Numbered from the stretch's first letter, positions 8,740-16,726 are shown. The stretch: 57,267 nucleotides of DNA from an uncultured Eubacteriales bacterium (GCA_902760595.1 CACWHI010000020.1:1-57267), one strand, 5' to 3'. Notes: a model not told the origin generated them from the sequence alone. Made by a program: numbers and translations.

Positions 8740-8881
8740 TGTGCTCGCCTCCTCTCCTTTCGGATTTAACCATACTGTAAATCGAATTTACCACAAATCA
8801 GGGAAAATAGCAACATTATCTTCTCTATGTTTTCGATGACTTTCTGAAAGAGAGACTGGATGGTGTGCTGTTGGCACAATT

Positions 8882-8922
8882 AAAAACAGAGCTTCTGCCT
8901 GTGACTGCGGAAAGCTCCGTTT
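8882..8922 (-). terminator. Terminator of the citrate/2-oxoglutarate operon
   Basis: Read on the minus strand, AAACGGAGCTT (8912-8922) pairs with AAGCTCTGTTT (8884-8894, one G-U pair), followed by TTAATT. It lies about 80 nt after the isocitrate dehydrogenase stop codon, as expected for the end of that leftward operon. Confidence 0.7.
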
Positions 8923-9003
8923 CATTGTTCCGTTTTTTTGCTCCTTGATTGCTGCATGAGCTGTTAATCAGTCAGTGGAGCAGGGATCGACAAATGACTA
9001 TGT

Positions 9004-10134
9004 TTATGCCAACTCTTCGATCACCGCGTCCCCGAAGTCCTTCGCGGTATTCCCGCCCGGCTCGCCTGTCATGCGGAGCCGCGCGGAGGCGGCGTTCAGG
9101 GCCTTTTCCAGGCGTTCGGCAGAGGCGGGACGCGCGATGTGCCTGAGCAGCATGGCCAGGGCCCGGAGCAGGCTCTCCGGGTTCGCCCAGGCGGCGATGC
9201 CCTGCTCGACCATGCGCGGCGCGGAGCCGTGGATGGCCTCGAACATGGCGTACTGATCGCCCGCGTTGGCGCTGCCGGCGGTGCCGACGCCGCCCTGCAG
9301 CTGGGCCGCCTCGTCGGTGATGATATCGCCGTACAGGTTCGGCAGCAGGAAGACCTGGAATTTGCTCCGGATCGCCGGGTTCACCAGGTTGGCGGCCATG
9401 ATGTCGATATACCAGTCCTCCGCCTCGATACCGGGATAGTCCTGCGCCACCTCATGCGCGATCCGGCTGAACATGCCGTCGGTCTTCTTCATGATGTTGG
9501 CCTTGGTGACGATGGCCACGTTCGTTTTGCCGTTGGCCTTCGCGTACTCAAAGGCCGCCCGCGCGATGCGGCGAGTGCCGGCGTCTGTGGTCACCTTGAA
9601 GTCCATCGCCAGGTCCTCTGTGGGCTGGATGCCCTGGCTGCCCAGCACATATTCGCCCTCGGTGTTCTCCCGGTAGAAGATCCAGTCGATGCCCTCTGCG
9701 GGGATCTGCACCGGACGGATATTGGCATACAGGTCCAGCTCCCGCCGCAGGGTCACGTTGGCGCTTTCCATGGTGCCGCCCTTGGGGGTCGTGGTGGGCC
9801 CCTTCAGCAGCACGTCGCAGGCCTTGACGGCGGTAAGCACGTCCGCGGGCACGGGCTGGTTCAGCGCCAGGCGGCGCTCGATGGTCAGCCCGTCGATAGG
9901 CTTCAGCATGATCGTCCCCGCCGCGAGCTCGTCCTTCAGCAGCACGTCGATCACGCGCTTTGTCTCGTCCATGATGACAGGCCCGATGCCGTCGCCGGGG
10001 ATGAGGCCGACGGTCACGGGTGTTTCAGCGGAATAGCGCTTGGCGGGAGCGGCGTTTTTGATGCGCTCCGCCCGGGCCAGCTGCGCGTCCAGCAGTTGTT
10101 TGAAATGGTTCAGGGCCTCTTCGTACGCGCTCAT
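9004..10134 (-). CDS. icd: Isocitrate dehydrogenase (isocitrate/isopropylmalate dehydrogenase family)
   Basis: This 376-residue enzyme oxidatively decarboxylates isocitrate to 2-oxoglutarate. The substrate loop SANVTLRRELDLYANIRPV has the Ser and Asn spacing of isocitrate dehydrogenases (compare SLNVALRQELDLY in E. coli) rather than of 3-isopropylmalate dehydrogenases. Further family motifs are PGDGIGP, FYRENTEGEY and DIITDEAAQLQGG. The cofactor is unclear: residues after HGSAP are Arg-Met, neither the Lys-Tyr typical of NADP enzymes nor the Asp of many NAD enzymes. Its ATG overlaps the aconitase stop by 4 nt (ATGA), so the two are translationally coupled. The aconitase and Re-type citrate synthase in the same operon support this reading over leuB. 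Confidence 0.85.
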   Translation of the reverse strand: MSAYEEALNHFKQLLDAQLARAERIKNAAPAKRYSAETPVTVGLIPGDGIGPVIMDETKRVIDVLLKDELAAGTIMLKPIDGLTIERRLALNQPVPADVLTAVKACDVLLKGPTTTPKGGTMESANVTLRRELDLYANIRPVQIPAEGIDWIFYRENTEGEYVLGSQGIQPTEDLAMDFKVTTDAGTRRIARAAFEYAKANGKTNVAIVTKANIMKKTDGMFSRIAHEVAQDYPGIEAEDWYIDIMAANLVNPAIRSKFQVFLLPNLYGDIITDEAAQLQGGVGTAGSANAGDQYAMFEAIHGSAPRMVEQGIAAWANPESLLRALAMLLRHIARPASAERLEKALNAASARLRMTGEPGGNTAKDFGDAVIEELA

Positions 10135-12065
10135 GCCATCGACTCCTCCTTCGTATACGCCAGCAGTCCCCCGGCCCGGAGCATACCGCGCTGGCGCTCG
10201 GTCAGCTGCGCCGTCAGGCGGATGGTTTCTCCAGTGGTCGCGTCCTTCAGGGTGACAGTACCGGAGGCCATGCCCTGCTCCAGGCCGGTCAGCAGCAGCT
10301 CGTCGCCCTGGTTCAGCTTGTCATAATCCGCCGGGTCCTCAAAGGTCAGCGGCAGGATGCCCGCGTTGATCAGGTTGGCTACGTGGATGCGCGCGAAGCT
10401 CTTGGCGATCACGGCGCGCACGCCCAGGTACAGCGGCACCAGGGCCGCGTGCTCGCGGCTGGAGCCCTGGCCGTAGTTGACGCCGCCCACGATGACGCTC
10501 TGGCCCGCCGCCTTCGCGCGCTCCGCGAAGGTATCGTCCACCACGCCGAAGCAGAACTTCGAGAGGTATGGGATGTTGGAGCGGTAGGGCAGGATCTTCG
10601 CGCCGGCGGGCATGATATGGTCGGTGGTGATGTTGTCGCCCACCTTCAGGGTCAGGCTCGCGCGGATCTCGTCCGTCACAGGGTTCCCGGCAGGGAATTC
10701 CTTGATGTTGGGGCCGCGCACGACCACAGCGTCCTTCGCCTCGTCGGCGGGCAGGGGCGGCAGCACGGCGCTGTCGTCCACCCTGAAGGCGGCGGGCAGG
10801 CTGACCGTGGGCGCTTCGCCCAGGGTGCGCGGATCGGTGATATGCCCGGTCAGGGCCGAGGCGACGGCGGTCTCCGGGGAGACCAGGTAGACCTGGCCGT
10901 CCTTGGTGCCGCTGCGGCCCAGGAAATTGCGGTTGAAGGTGCGCAGGGACACGCCCGCCGAATTGGGCGAGAAGCCCATGCCGATGCAGGGGCCGCAGGC
11001 GCACTCCAGCAGGCGCGCGCCGGACAGCAGAATGTCGTTGAGCGCGCCCATGTCCGACAGCATGGTCAGCACCTGGCGCGAGCCGGGCGACACCGACATA
11101 CTGACCGACGGGCAGACCGTTCGGCCCTTCAGCATCGCCGCCACGGTCAGCATATCCTGCAGGGAGGAGTTCGTGCAGGAACCCACGCATACCTGGTCCA
11201 CCTTCACATCGCTGAGGGAGGACACCTGGACCACGTTGTCCGGGCTGTGCGGACAGGCGATCAGGGGCTCCAGCGTACTCAGGTCGATGTCGATCACGCG
11301 GTCGTACACGGCGTCGGCATCGCTCTGGAGCGGCGCCCAGTCCTGCTCACGGCCCTGGGCCTTCAGGAAGGCGCGGGTCATCTCGTCGGAGGGGAAGATG
11401 GAGGTGGTCGCGCCCAACTCCGTGCCCATGTTGGTGATGGTGGCGCGCTGCGGCACATTCAGGGTCGCGATGCCCGGGCCGCCCCACTCGATGACCGCGC
11501 CGACACCGCCCTTGACGGACAGGATGCGCAGGATCTCCAGGCTCACGTCCTTGGCGGTCACGAAGGGACGCAGCCGGCCGGTCAGGTTCACCTTGTACAT
11601 CTTCGGCATGGTGATATAGTACGCGCCGCCGCCCATGGCCACGGCCACGTCCATGCCACCCGCGCCGAAGGCCAGCATGCCCAGACCGCCGCCGGTAGGC
11701 GTGTGGCTGTCAGAGCCGATCAGCGTCTTTCCCGGGATGCCGAAGCGTTCTAGGTGCACCTGGTGGCAGATGCCGTTGCCCGGACGCGAGAACCAGATGC
11801 CGTGCTTGGCGGCCACGGACTGGATGTACCGGTGGTCGTCCGGGTTCTCGAACCCGCACTGCAGGGTGTTATGGTCAATATAGGCCACGGAACGCTCCGT
11901 GCGCACACGGTCGATGCCCATGGTCTCAAACTCGAGATAAGCCATGGTGCCGGTGGCGTCCTGGGTCAGCGTCTGGTCGATTCGGAGGGCGATCTCGGTC
12001 CCGGGGATCATCTCGCCGGACACTAAGTGGCTGGCGATGATCTTCTGCGCGATGGTCATTCCCAT
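10131..12065 (-). CDS. acn: Aconitate hydratase, single-chain [4Fe-4S] enzyme
   Basis: At 644 residues it is a fused large-plus-swivel-domain aconitase that interconverts citrate and isocitrate. The iron-sulfur ligands are visible as Cys297 in GSCTNSS and Cys357/Cys360 in CACGPCIG. GSDSHTPTGGG near residue 117 and GSSREHAALVP in the C-terminal swivel domain are further family signatures. The ATG at 12065 lies 8 nt after AAAGGGG and overlaps the end of the regulator gene. An alternative ATG at 12059 overlaps the regulator stop as ATGA. It is coupled to isocitrate dehydrogenase downstream. Homoaconitase or isopropylmalate isomerase activity cannot be excluded by sequence alone, but the neighbouring enzymes favour citrate. 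Confidence 0.88.
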   Translation of the reverse strand: MGMTIAQKIIASHLVSGEMIPGTEIALRIDQTLTQDATGTMAYLEFETMGIDRVRTERSVAYIDHNTLQCGFENPDDHRYIQSVAAKHGIWFSRPGNGICHQVHLERFGIPGKTLIGSDSHTPTGGGLGMLAFGAGGMDVAVAMGGGAYYITMPKMYKVNLTGRLRPFVTAKDVSLEILRILSVKGGVGAVIEWGGPGIATLNVPQRATITNMGTELGATTSIFPSDEMTRAFLKAQGREQDWAPLQSDADAVYDRVIDIDLSTLEPLIACPHSPDNVVQVSSLSDVKVDQVCVGSCTNSSLQDMLTVAAMLKGRTVCPSVSMSVSPGSRQVLTMLSDMGALNDILLSGARLLECACGPCIGMGFSPNSAGVSLRTFNRNFLGRSGTKDGQVYLVSPETAVASALTGHITDPRTLGEAPTVSLPAAFRVDDSAVLPPLPADEAKDAVVVRGPNIKEFPAGNPVTDEIRASLTLKVGDNITTDHIMPAGAKILPYRSNIPYLSKFCFGVVDDTFAERAKAAGQSVIVGGVNYGQGSSREHAALVPLYLGVRAVIAKSFARIHVANLINAGILPLTFEDPADYDKLNQGDELLLTGLEQGMASGTVTLKDATTGETIRLTAQLTERQRGMLRAGGLLAYTKEESMA

Positions 12066-12709
12066 ATTTCTGTCCCCTTTCGGATGATGTTTTCCAGGGC
12101 GTTCTGCACATGCTTGGTCATCAGGTAGTCCGCCAGGTCGGCGTCCTTCTTCACGATGGCGTCGTAGATCGCCTCATGCTCCGCCACGGACAGGGCCGCG
12201 CGGTCCTGCTGGGAGAGGGAGGCCATGCGGTACTTCTGCACCTTGTTGTGCAGGGGCTCCAGCGTATCGCGGAGCACCTGGCTGCCGCAGTGGTCGTAAA
12301 TGATGTCGTGGAAGCGTCCGTCCAGGGACTTCAGGTGGTCCGCGTCGCTGCGGCTCAGGTAGAACTGCTGGAAGTCGATCGACTCCCGCAGCTCCTTGAG
12401 CGCTTCCGGCGTCGCGCGCTCAATGAAGCCGCGCACCGCCAGGCCCTCGATGCGGATGCGGATTTCGCACATGTCGCGGAAATCCTGTGGCGAGATGCCC
12501 AGCACCACGGTGGCCTTGCCGTTGTCCTCCACCAGGTGCTCCTGGTACAGGCGGCGCAGGGCCTCCCGGACCGGCGTGCGGCTGACGCCCAGCTCGGCGC
12601 AGAGCTGCATTTCCGTGATCGCCTCTCCCCGCTTGTAGCGGCCGCTCAGGATATCGGCCTCCAGGCGCTCGAACACCTGATCGGCCAGTGAAACCGTCTT
12701 ATACTCCAT
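12056..12709 (-). CDS. GntR-family regulator, FadR/FCD subgroup
   Basis: A 217-residue regulator: an N-terminal winged helix (about 5-75, with LCAELGVSRTPVREALRRL) and a C-terminal FCD ligand domain (about 80-205). The FCD domain keeps a Dx3H element (LDGRFHD) and a later His (EHEAIYDAI), typical of metal-containing FCD domains that bind small carboxylates. It is the second gene of the citrate synthase-aconitase-isocitrate dehydrogenase operon, 13 nt after the synthase. The operon promoter is covered by a 34-bp palindrome containing the TGTATAC core common in FCD operators. Autoregulation in response to citrate, 2-oxoglutarate or a related acid is a reasonable inference; the ligand is unknown. 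Confidence 0.85.
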   Translation of the reverse strand: MEYKTVSLADQVFERLEADILSGRYKRGEAITEMQLCAELGVSRTPVREALRRLYQEHLVEDNGKATVVLGISPQDFRDMCEIRIRIEGLAVRGFIERATPEALKELRESIDFQQFYLSRSDADHLKSLDGRFHDIIYDHCGSQVLRDTLEPLHNKVQKYRMASLSQQDRAALSVAEHEAIYDAIVKKDADLADYLMTKHVQNALENIIRKGTEIWE

Positions 12710-12722
12710 GCCTGTTCCCCCT

Positions 12723-14096
12723 TCAGCGCTTCAGCTGCCCGTGGGACAGCTCCGTGATCTTCGTTTCCAGCTCGTTCGTGGACAGCGCCGTCTGCCGCCC
12801 GTTGGCGTACTCCGCGTCGATCCAGTCCTTCAGCGCGATGACCAGGGGCGCCTTCTTGTCCAGCTCGTTTTCCCCGGTCAGCTCGTAGTTCTGGTTGATC
12901 CAGTACGCGATGCCCGCCAGGCCGCTGTTCTGCCCGATCATGACCGTCGGCGCGCGGCCCAGAATCTTGCGCGTGTTGAAGATCGTGTAGATCTCCGCGT
13001 CCTTGAGCAGCCCGTCCGCGTGGATCCCCGCGCGGGTCATGTTGAAGGAATGGCCCACATAGGGCGTCATGGGCGGCACCTCGTAGCCGATCTCCTCCCG
13101 GAAGTACCGGGCGATGTCGGTGATGACGGTGGTGTCCATCCCGTCCAGCGAGCCGCGCAGGCTGGCGTACTCCATGACCATGGCCTCCAGCGGGATGTTG
13201 CCCGTGCGCTCGCCCACGCCCAGCAGGGAGCAGTTGACCGCGCACGCGCCGTACAGCCACGCGGTGGTGGCGTTGGAGACCGCCTTATAGAAATCGTTGT
13301 GTCCGTGCCACTCCAGCATTTCGCTGGGCACGCCGGAATAATGGCGCAGGCCGTAGATGATGCCGGGCACGCTGCGCGGCAGGGCCACCTCCGTGAACGG
13401 AACGCCCAGGCCCAGGGTATCGCAGGCGCGGATCTTGACCGGAATGCCCGCGTCCTCGCTCATGCGGGTGAGCTCGTTCACGAAGGGCACCACGAAGCCA
13501 TAGAAGTCTGCGCGGGTGATGTCCTCCAGGTGGCAGCGCGGCATCACGCCGGCCTCGAACGCGTCCGCCACGGTCTTCAGGTAAAAGTCCATCGCCTGGC
13601 GGCGGGTCATCTTCATCTTCTTAAAGATGTGGTAGTCGCTGCAGGAGACCAGGATGCCCGTCTCCTTGATCCCGAGGTCGCGCACCAGCCTGAAGTCGTC
13701 GCGGCTGGCGCGGATCCAGGTGGTGATCTCCGGAAAACGGTAGCCCAGCTCCTGGCAGCGCCGGACCGCCTCGCGGTCCTTTTCGCTGTATACGAAAAAC
13801 TCCGTCTGGCGGATGATGCCGTAAGGCCCGCCCAGCCGGGCCATCAGCTGGTACAGGTGCACGATCTGGTCCACCGTGTACGGCTCCACGGATTGCTGGC
13901 CGTCCCGGAAGGAGGTATCCGTGATCCAGATCTCCTCCGGCATGCTCATGGGCACGCGGCGGTGGTTGAACGCGATGCGCGGCACCTCGTCAAAAGGATA
14001 GATATCCCGGTACAGGTTCGCCTCCGGGATGTCCTGAAGATCATATTGATAGCTCCGCTCCTCCAGCAGGTTGGTATGCGGCGACATTTCCAGCAA
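12723..14096 (-). CDS. (Re)-citrate synthase / homocitrate synthase-family enzyme
   Basis: A 457-residue member of the DRE-TIM metallolyase (isopropylmalate/homocitrate synthase) family. The N-terminal catalytic motif DTSFRDGQQ (60-68), the metal-site motif HGHND and the stretch NCSLLGVGERTGNIPLEAMV resemble the (Re)-citrate synthase of Clostridium kluyveri, which makes citrate from oxaloacetate and acetyl-CoA in anaerobes. The chain has no obvious C-terminal LeuA-type regulatory domain. The start is probably TTG at 14096, with AAGGGA about 10 nt upstream; an ATG at 14087 lacks a good ribosome site. Directly downstream lie a GntR regulator, aconitase and isocitrate dehydrogenase, which fits citrate synthesis for glutamate supply. 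Homocitrate synthase is the main alternative. Confidence 0.8.
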   Translation of the reverse strand: MLEMSPHTNLLEERSYQYDLQDIPEANLYRDIYPFDEVPRIAFNHRRVPMSMPEEIWITDTSFRDGQQSVEPYTVDQIVHLYQLMARLGGPYGIIRQTEFFVYSEKDREAVRRCQELGYRFPEITTWIRASRDDFRLVRDLGIKETGILVSCSDYHIFKKMKMTRRQAMDFYLKTVADAFEAGVMPRCHLEDITRADFYGFVVPFVNELTRMSEDAGIPVKIRACDTLGLGVPFTEVALPRSVPGIIYGLRHYSGVPSEMLEWHGHNDFYKAVSNATTAWLYGACAVNCSLLGVGERTGNIPLEAMVMEYASLRGSLDGMDTTVITDIARYFREEIGYEVPPMTPYVGHSFNMTRAGIHADGLLKDAEIYTIFNTRKILGRAPTVMIGQNSGLAGIAYWINQNYELTGENELDKKAPLVIALKDWIDAEYANGRQTALSTNELETKITELSHGQLKR

Positions 14097-14133
14097 TTCT
14101 CACACTTCCCTTCCCCGCGGGAACGCCCCGCGT

Positions 14134-14177
14134 TTGGATTCGTGTATCATTGTATACATGAATCCAAAGAACGTCAA
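14134..14177 (-). promoter_or_regulatory. Citrate operon promoter overlapped by 34-bp palindromic operator
   Basis: On the minus strand TTGACG (14172-14177), a 17-bp spacer and TACAAT (14149-14154) form a near-consensus promoter. A palindrome with 14-bp arms (14134-14147 and 14154-14167, one mismatch) covers the spacer and -10 box. Its outer arms read TTGGATTC/GAATCCAA and its inner part TGTAT/ATACA. Its location would allow repression, most likely by the GntR/FCD protein encoded as second gene. Confidence 0.85.
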
Positions 14178-14213
14178 GAAAGGAAGCGCCAATTTGCCGT
14201 GAAAGCGACCAAA

Positions 14214-14245
14214 AAACAATAAAAAAACCGCCGCGTGGGCGGCGG
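14214..14245 (-). terminator. Terminator of the DUF1836 gene
   Basis: On the minus strand CCGCCGC (14239-14245), a CCAC loop and GCGGCGG (14228-14234) form a 7-bp GC stem followed by seven Ts (14221-14227). It lies 32 nt past the DUF1836 stop codon. Confidence 0.9.
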
Positions 14246-14276
14246 GAATAGGTCGTGCGCGTGAAATATCCCGTTT

Positions 14277-14723
14277 TCAGCGTGTCGGATCAGCTTCCAG
14301 CCTTTTTTCACACGCGGTCTGGCAAAGGGCCGCGGCGAGGGCGCACTCAAGACTGCTCAGCTCGGGATGGCTGTCCAGGAAGGCGGATACCTCCTGATAG
14401 GCGCGGAGAAACTGGCCGTAGATCGCTTCCGTGTCCTTTTCCTCTCCGGGATGCAGGATAGAACGCAGGCTGTCCATGGAGCTGGTCTGCTTGAGGAAGG
14501 AGACCATCAGCAGCTGCGCCATGGCGGCACGGCTGTACTTCTTTTTGTCCGGGCGGTCCACCAGGCCGCTCTTCACATAGCTGTTGATCATCCCCGCGGT
14601 CAGCGGCGCGACGGCCGGATCGGCGGCATAGGCCTGGGTGGTCAGGCTGATGACCTGATCCAAGTACAGGCCGAAATCCGGCAGCTCATGCCAGGTGGGA
14701 AGAGTGATCCGCTGCTTTTCCAC
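14277..14723 (-). CDS. DUF1836-family protein, putative DNA-binding regulator
   Basis: This 148-residue protein matches the clostridial/bacillar DUF1836 pattern: a short N-terminal segment, then a MerR-like helical region with LTAGMINSYVKSGLV and KKKYSRAAMAQLLMVSFLKQ. The family is thought to be regulatory but has no assigned target. The start is GTG at 14723, 8 nt after AAGGAGG. It is divergent from the SGNH hydrolase gene. Both promoters lie back to back in a 166-nt spacer that also holds a perfect 10-bp-arm palindrome, so this protein could regulate both genes. That link is inference. Confidence 0.75.
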   Translation of the reverse strand: MEKQRITLPTWHELPDFGLYLDQVISLTTQAYAADPAVAPLTAGMINSYVKSGLVDRPDKKKYSRAAMAQLLMVSFLKQTSSMDSLRSILHPGEEKDTEAIYGQFLRAYQEVSAFLDSHPELSSLECALAAALCQTACEKRLEADPTR

Positions 14724-14782
14724 CAGCGGCGCCTCCTTTCACGGTGCTTCGCTTTCCGCGCAGCACAACGTTTTCTGTACAT

Positions 14783-14811
14783 ATCATAACACATCTTATA
14801 ACAAATGGCAA
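14783..14811 (-). promoter_or_regulatory. Promoter of the DUF1836 gene
   Basis: On the minus strand TTGCCA (14806-14811), 17-bp spacer, TATGAT (14783-14788). Its -35 box is only 10 bp from the -35 box of the divergent promoter. Confidence 0.75.
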
Positions 14812-14821
14812 GAAAACTATC

Positions 14822-14868
14822 TTGACATAAATTATTATTTGTGCTAATCTAAAATCGAATTTTAGATT
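14822..14868 (+). promoter_or_regulatory. SGNH hydrolase promoter with palindrome at -10/+1
   Basis: TTGACA (14822-14827), 17-bp spacer, TAATCT (14845-14850). A perfect palindrome AATCTAAAAT-CGA-ATTTTAGATT (14846-14868) overlaps the -10 box and the presumed start of transcription, the classic place for a repressor. The regulator is unknown; the divergent DUF1836 protein is the nearest candidate. Confidence 0.75.
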
Positions 14869-14889
14869 TGGCGAACGGAGGGATGAGGT

Positions 14890-15618
14890 GTGAATGAACA
14901 GATCATTCTGTGGGGAGATTCGATCGGCAAGGGCGTGATCTATAACGAGAGCCGCGGCCGCTACTGTCTCGCAAAGGAGCGCTGCACCGTGCTGCTGCAG
15001 CGGGCAGGCCTGAATATAGACAATAACGCCCAAATGGGCCAGACGATCTCGGAAGGGCTGGAGCAGTTCCGCGCTTCCGCGGCGCAGCCCGGCAGCGTGA
15101 CCGTGATCGAGTACGGCGGCAACGACTGCGACCTCGATTGGGACGCGGTCGCCGCCGAGCCCGCGGTATTCCACGACGGGAAGACCCCCCTGCCCCTGTT
15201 CAGGCAGGCGCTGCGCAGCTTTATCACGGAAGCCCGGCAGCGGGGCCAGCGCCCCGTGGCGGTCATTCCCCCGCCCCTGGAGTCCGAGCGCTATTACCGC
15301 TGGGTGTGCCGGGGCCGGGACCCGCAGCGGATCCTCAGCTATCTCGGGGACGTTCACCACATCTACCGCTGGCACGAGCGCTACGCCAACGCCGTGCGCG
15401 AGGCCGCGTACGAGCTGTGCTGCCCCGTCATCGACCTGAGGACGCCCTTTCTGGACGCCATGGACCTGCCGGGCCTCATCTGCCTGGACGGTATCCATCC
15501 CAACGAGGACGGTCAGCGCCTGATCGCCGGCGCGGTGGCGGACTGGCTGGCCGACAGAGGTTTCCTGCCGCGCCCTTTCGCTTCGGGATATGATCTCAGC
15601 TGCGCCAAGGCAGGCTGA
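14890..15618 (+). CDS. SGNH/GDSL-family hydrolase
   Basis: A 242-residue esterase/lipase-like enzyme of the SGNH superfamily. The nucleophile motif GDS is at residues 9-11, GGND (oxyanion residues) near 75, and the catalytic Asp/His pair in DGIHPNEDG near residue 205. There is no signal peptide, so it is probably cytoplasmic. The substrate is unknown; family members deacylate lipids, sugars or small esters. The start is GTG at 14890, 7 nt after GGAGGG. It is convergent with the phosphoesterase gene 18 nt downstream. Confidence 0.8.
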   Translation: MNEQIILWGDSIGKGVIYNESRGRYCLAKERCTVLLQRAGLNIDNNAQMGQTISEGLEQFRASAAQPGSVTVIEYGGNDCDLDWDAVAAEPAVFHDGKTPLPLFRQALRSFITEARQRGQRPVAVIPPPLESERYYRWVCRGRDPQRILSYLGDVHHIYRWHERYANAVREAAYELCCPVIDLRTPFLDAMDLPGLICLDGIHPNEDGQRLIAGAVADWLADRGFLPRPFASGYDLSCAKAG

Positions 15619-15636
15619 CCGGGCCGGGGACGCGTG

Positions 15637-16182
15637 TCACCCGATATCCAGGTGCTGATACTCGTTCCCATCCATGTCGTACCAGGCAAACCTTGAGCCG
15701 TCCAGCGTCATATAGCTGTGGCGGCTGTTTTCTTTGGGGATGGAAACGCTGCCGGGATTCAGGATGGTAACGCCGTCCCTGGTCTCACAGCGCGGCACAT
15801 GGATATGCCCGAACAGGAAAAGGTCGCCCGGCGCGAGGCGCGGCATGCGCTGCTCGCTGTACACATGGCCGTGAGTGACAAAGCATATGTGCTTTCCGAC
15901 CGGCAGGTAGAGATAATCGGCGGTGATCGGGAAATCGAGCACCATCTGGTCCACCTCGCAGTCACAGTTGCCGCGTACGCAGCAGATCTTTTCCGCCCGG
16001 GCGTTGAGCAGGGCCGCCACGCGCTGCGGATCGTAATCCTCCGGCAGGGCGTTGCGCGGCCCGTGGTACAGGATATCTCCCAACAGCAGCAGCCGTTCCG
16101 CGCCGCTTTCGTCAAAGCGCTGCGCCAGCTTTTCCGCCCATTTGGCGGAGCCGTGGATATCCGACGCGATAAGCCATTTCAT
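15637..16182 (-). CDS. yfcE: YfcE/MJ0936-family phosphodiesterase
   Basis: A 181-residue calcineurin-like phosphoesterase. The two-metal-site motifs are SDIHG (residues 7-11), LLGDILYHGPRN, RGNCD, THGH and FGHIHVP, matching the YfcE group, which hydrolyses phosphodiesters with Mn in vitro. The YHGPRN variant is characteristic of the family. It is transcribed leftward, upstream of the terminator-separated rpsT direction. It is cytoplasmic, with unknown physiological substrate. Confidence 0.88.
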   Translation of the reverse strand: MKWLIASDIHGSAKWAEKLAQRFDESGAERLLLLGDILYHGPRNALPEDYDPQRVAALLNARAEKICCVRGNCDCEVDQMVLDFPITADYLYLPVGKHICFVTHGHVYSEQRMPRLAPGDLFLFGHIHVPRCETRDGVTILNPGSVSIPKENSRHSYMTLDGSRFAWYDMDGNEYQHLDIG

Positions 16183-16200
16183 AGGCCAAACACCTTCCTT

Positions 16201-16232
16201 ACATAAATAATAAACCCGCCATTACAGCGGGT
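16201..16232 (-). terminator. Terminator of rpsT
   Basis: On the minus strand ACCCGC (16227-16232) pairs with GCGGGT (16214-16219) around a TGTAATG loop, followed by TTATTATTTATG. It lies 24 nt past the rpsT stop and just before the phosphoesterase start. Confidence 0.8.
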
Positions 16233-16256
16233 ATAGAGGGTGGATGATCTCTGTCA

Positions 16257-16499
16257 TTACTTCGCGGCTGCGAGCTTGCGGGCCAGACGGGCCTTCCTGC
16301 GGTTCGCGGCGTTCTTGTGGATAACGCCCTTGCTCGCCGCTTTGTCCAGCGCGGAGGACACCAGGGACAGCTGCTCAGCGGTCAGAGCGGCTTCATATTT
16401 CTTGACGGCGGTTTTGACGCCGGATTTGATCATACGGTTGCGCAGATTCTTCTTCTTGGAAACCTTTACGCGCTTCATGGCGGATTTGATGTTCGGCAT
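16257..16499 (-). CDS. rpsT: 30S ribosomal protein S20
   Basis: An 80-residue, Lys/Arg/Ala-rich protein starting [16 protein letters not shown] and containing [18 protein letters not shown], the S20 signature. It binds 16S rRNA during early 30S assembly. The ATG at 16499 follows a perfect AGGAGGTGA. It has its own consensus promoter and terminator, so it is monocistronic here, as in many Clostridia. Confidence 0.97.
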   Translation of the reverse strand: MPNIKSAMKRVKVSKKKNLRNRMIKSGVKTAVKKYEAALTAEQLSLVSSALDKAASKGVIHKNAANRRKARLARKLAAAK

Positions 16500-16572
16500 T
16501 GCTTTCACCTCCTGATCGTTCAAATAGCTTGTGCCGGAACGCAGGATACGGCTGCGCCGCTCAGCACCAGCT

Positions 16573-16601
16573 ATATTAACATAGATCCGCATAGAATGCA
16601 A
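16573..16601 (-). promoter_or_regulatory. rpsT promoter
   Basis: On the minus strand TTGCAT (16596-16601), 17-bp spacer, TAATAT (16573-16578), about 75 nt before the rpsT start codon. Confidence 0.75.
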
Positions 16602-16659
16602 GGATAATTTTGACGTTTTTTGCGGAATTTCGTCCGAGCCGCCGTTTTTCCGGAGTGTA

Positions 16660-16688
16660 TAGCCAGAACGGCACGAAAATGCTATAAT
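16660..16688 (+). promoter_or_regulatory. Promoter of the serine hydrolase gene
   Basis: A perfect TATAAT (16683-16688) with a weak -35 (TAGCCA, 16660-16665) 17 bp upstream, 38 nt before the start codon. Confidence 0.6.
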
Positions 16689-16726
16689 CATCATGAAGAT
16701 CATTATGGAAGGAAAGTGAGGCAGCC

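Noticed and set aside
8491-8769. 92-codon plus-strand frame
   Set aside because: Opposite the decayed minus-strand fragment, which has a ribosome site and more protein-like sequence.
10383-11753. 456-codon plus-strand frame opposite aconitase
   Set aside because: Same kind of antisense shadow, rich in His, Gly and Arg, opposite an intact aconitase.
9004-12065. Leucine-pathway reading (leuB, leuC/leuD) of the dehydrogenase and aconitase genes
   Set aside because: The dehydrogenase has the Ser/Asn substrate loop of isocitrate enzymes. The aconitase is single-chain, and the regulator and Re-type synthase fit citrate metabolism better.
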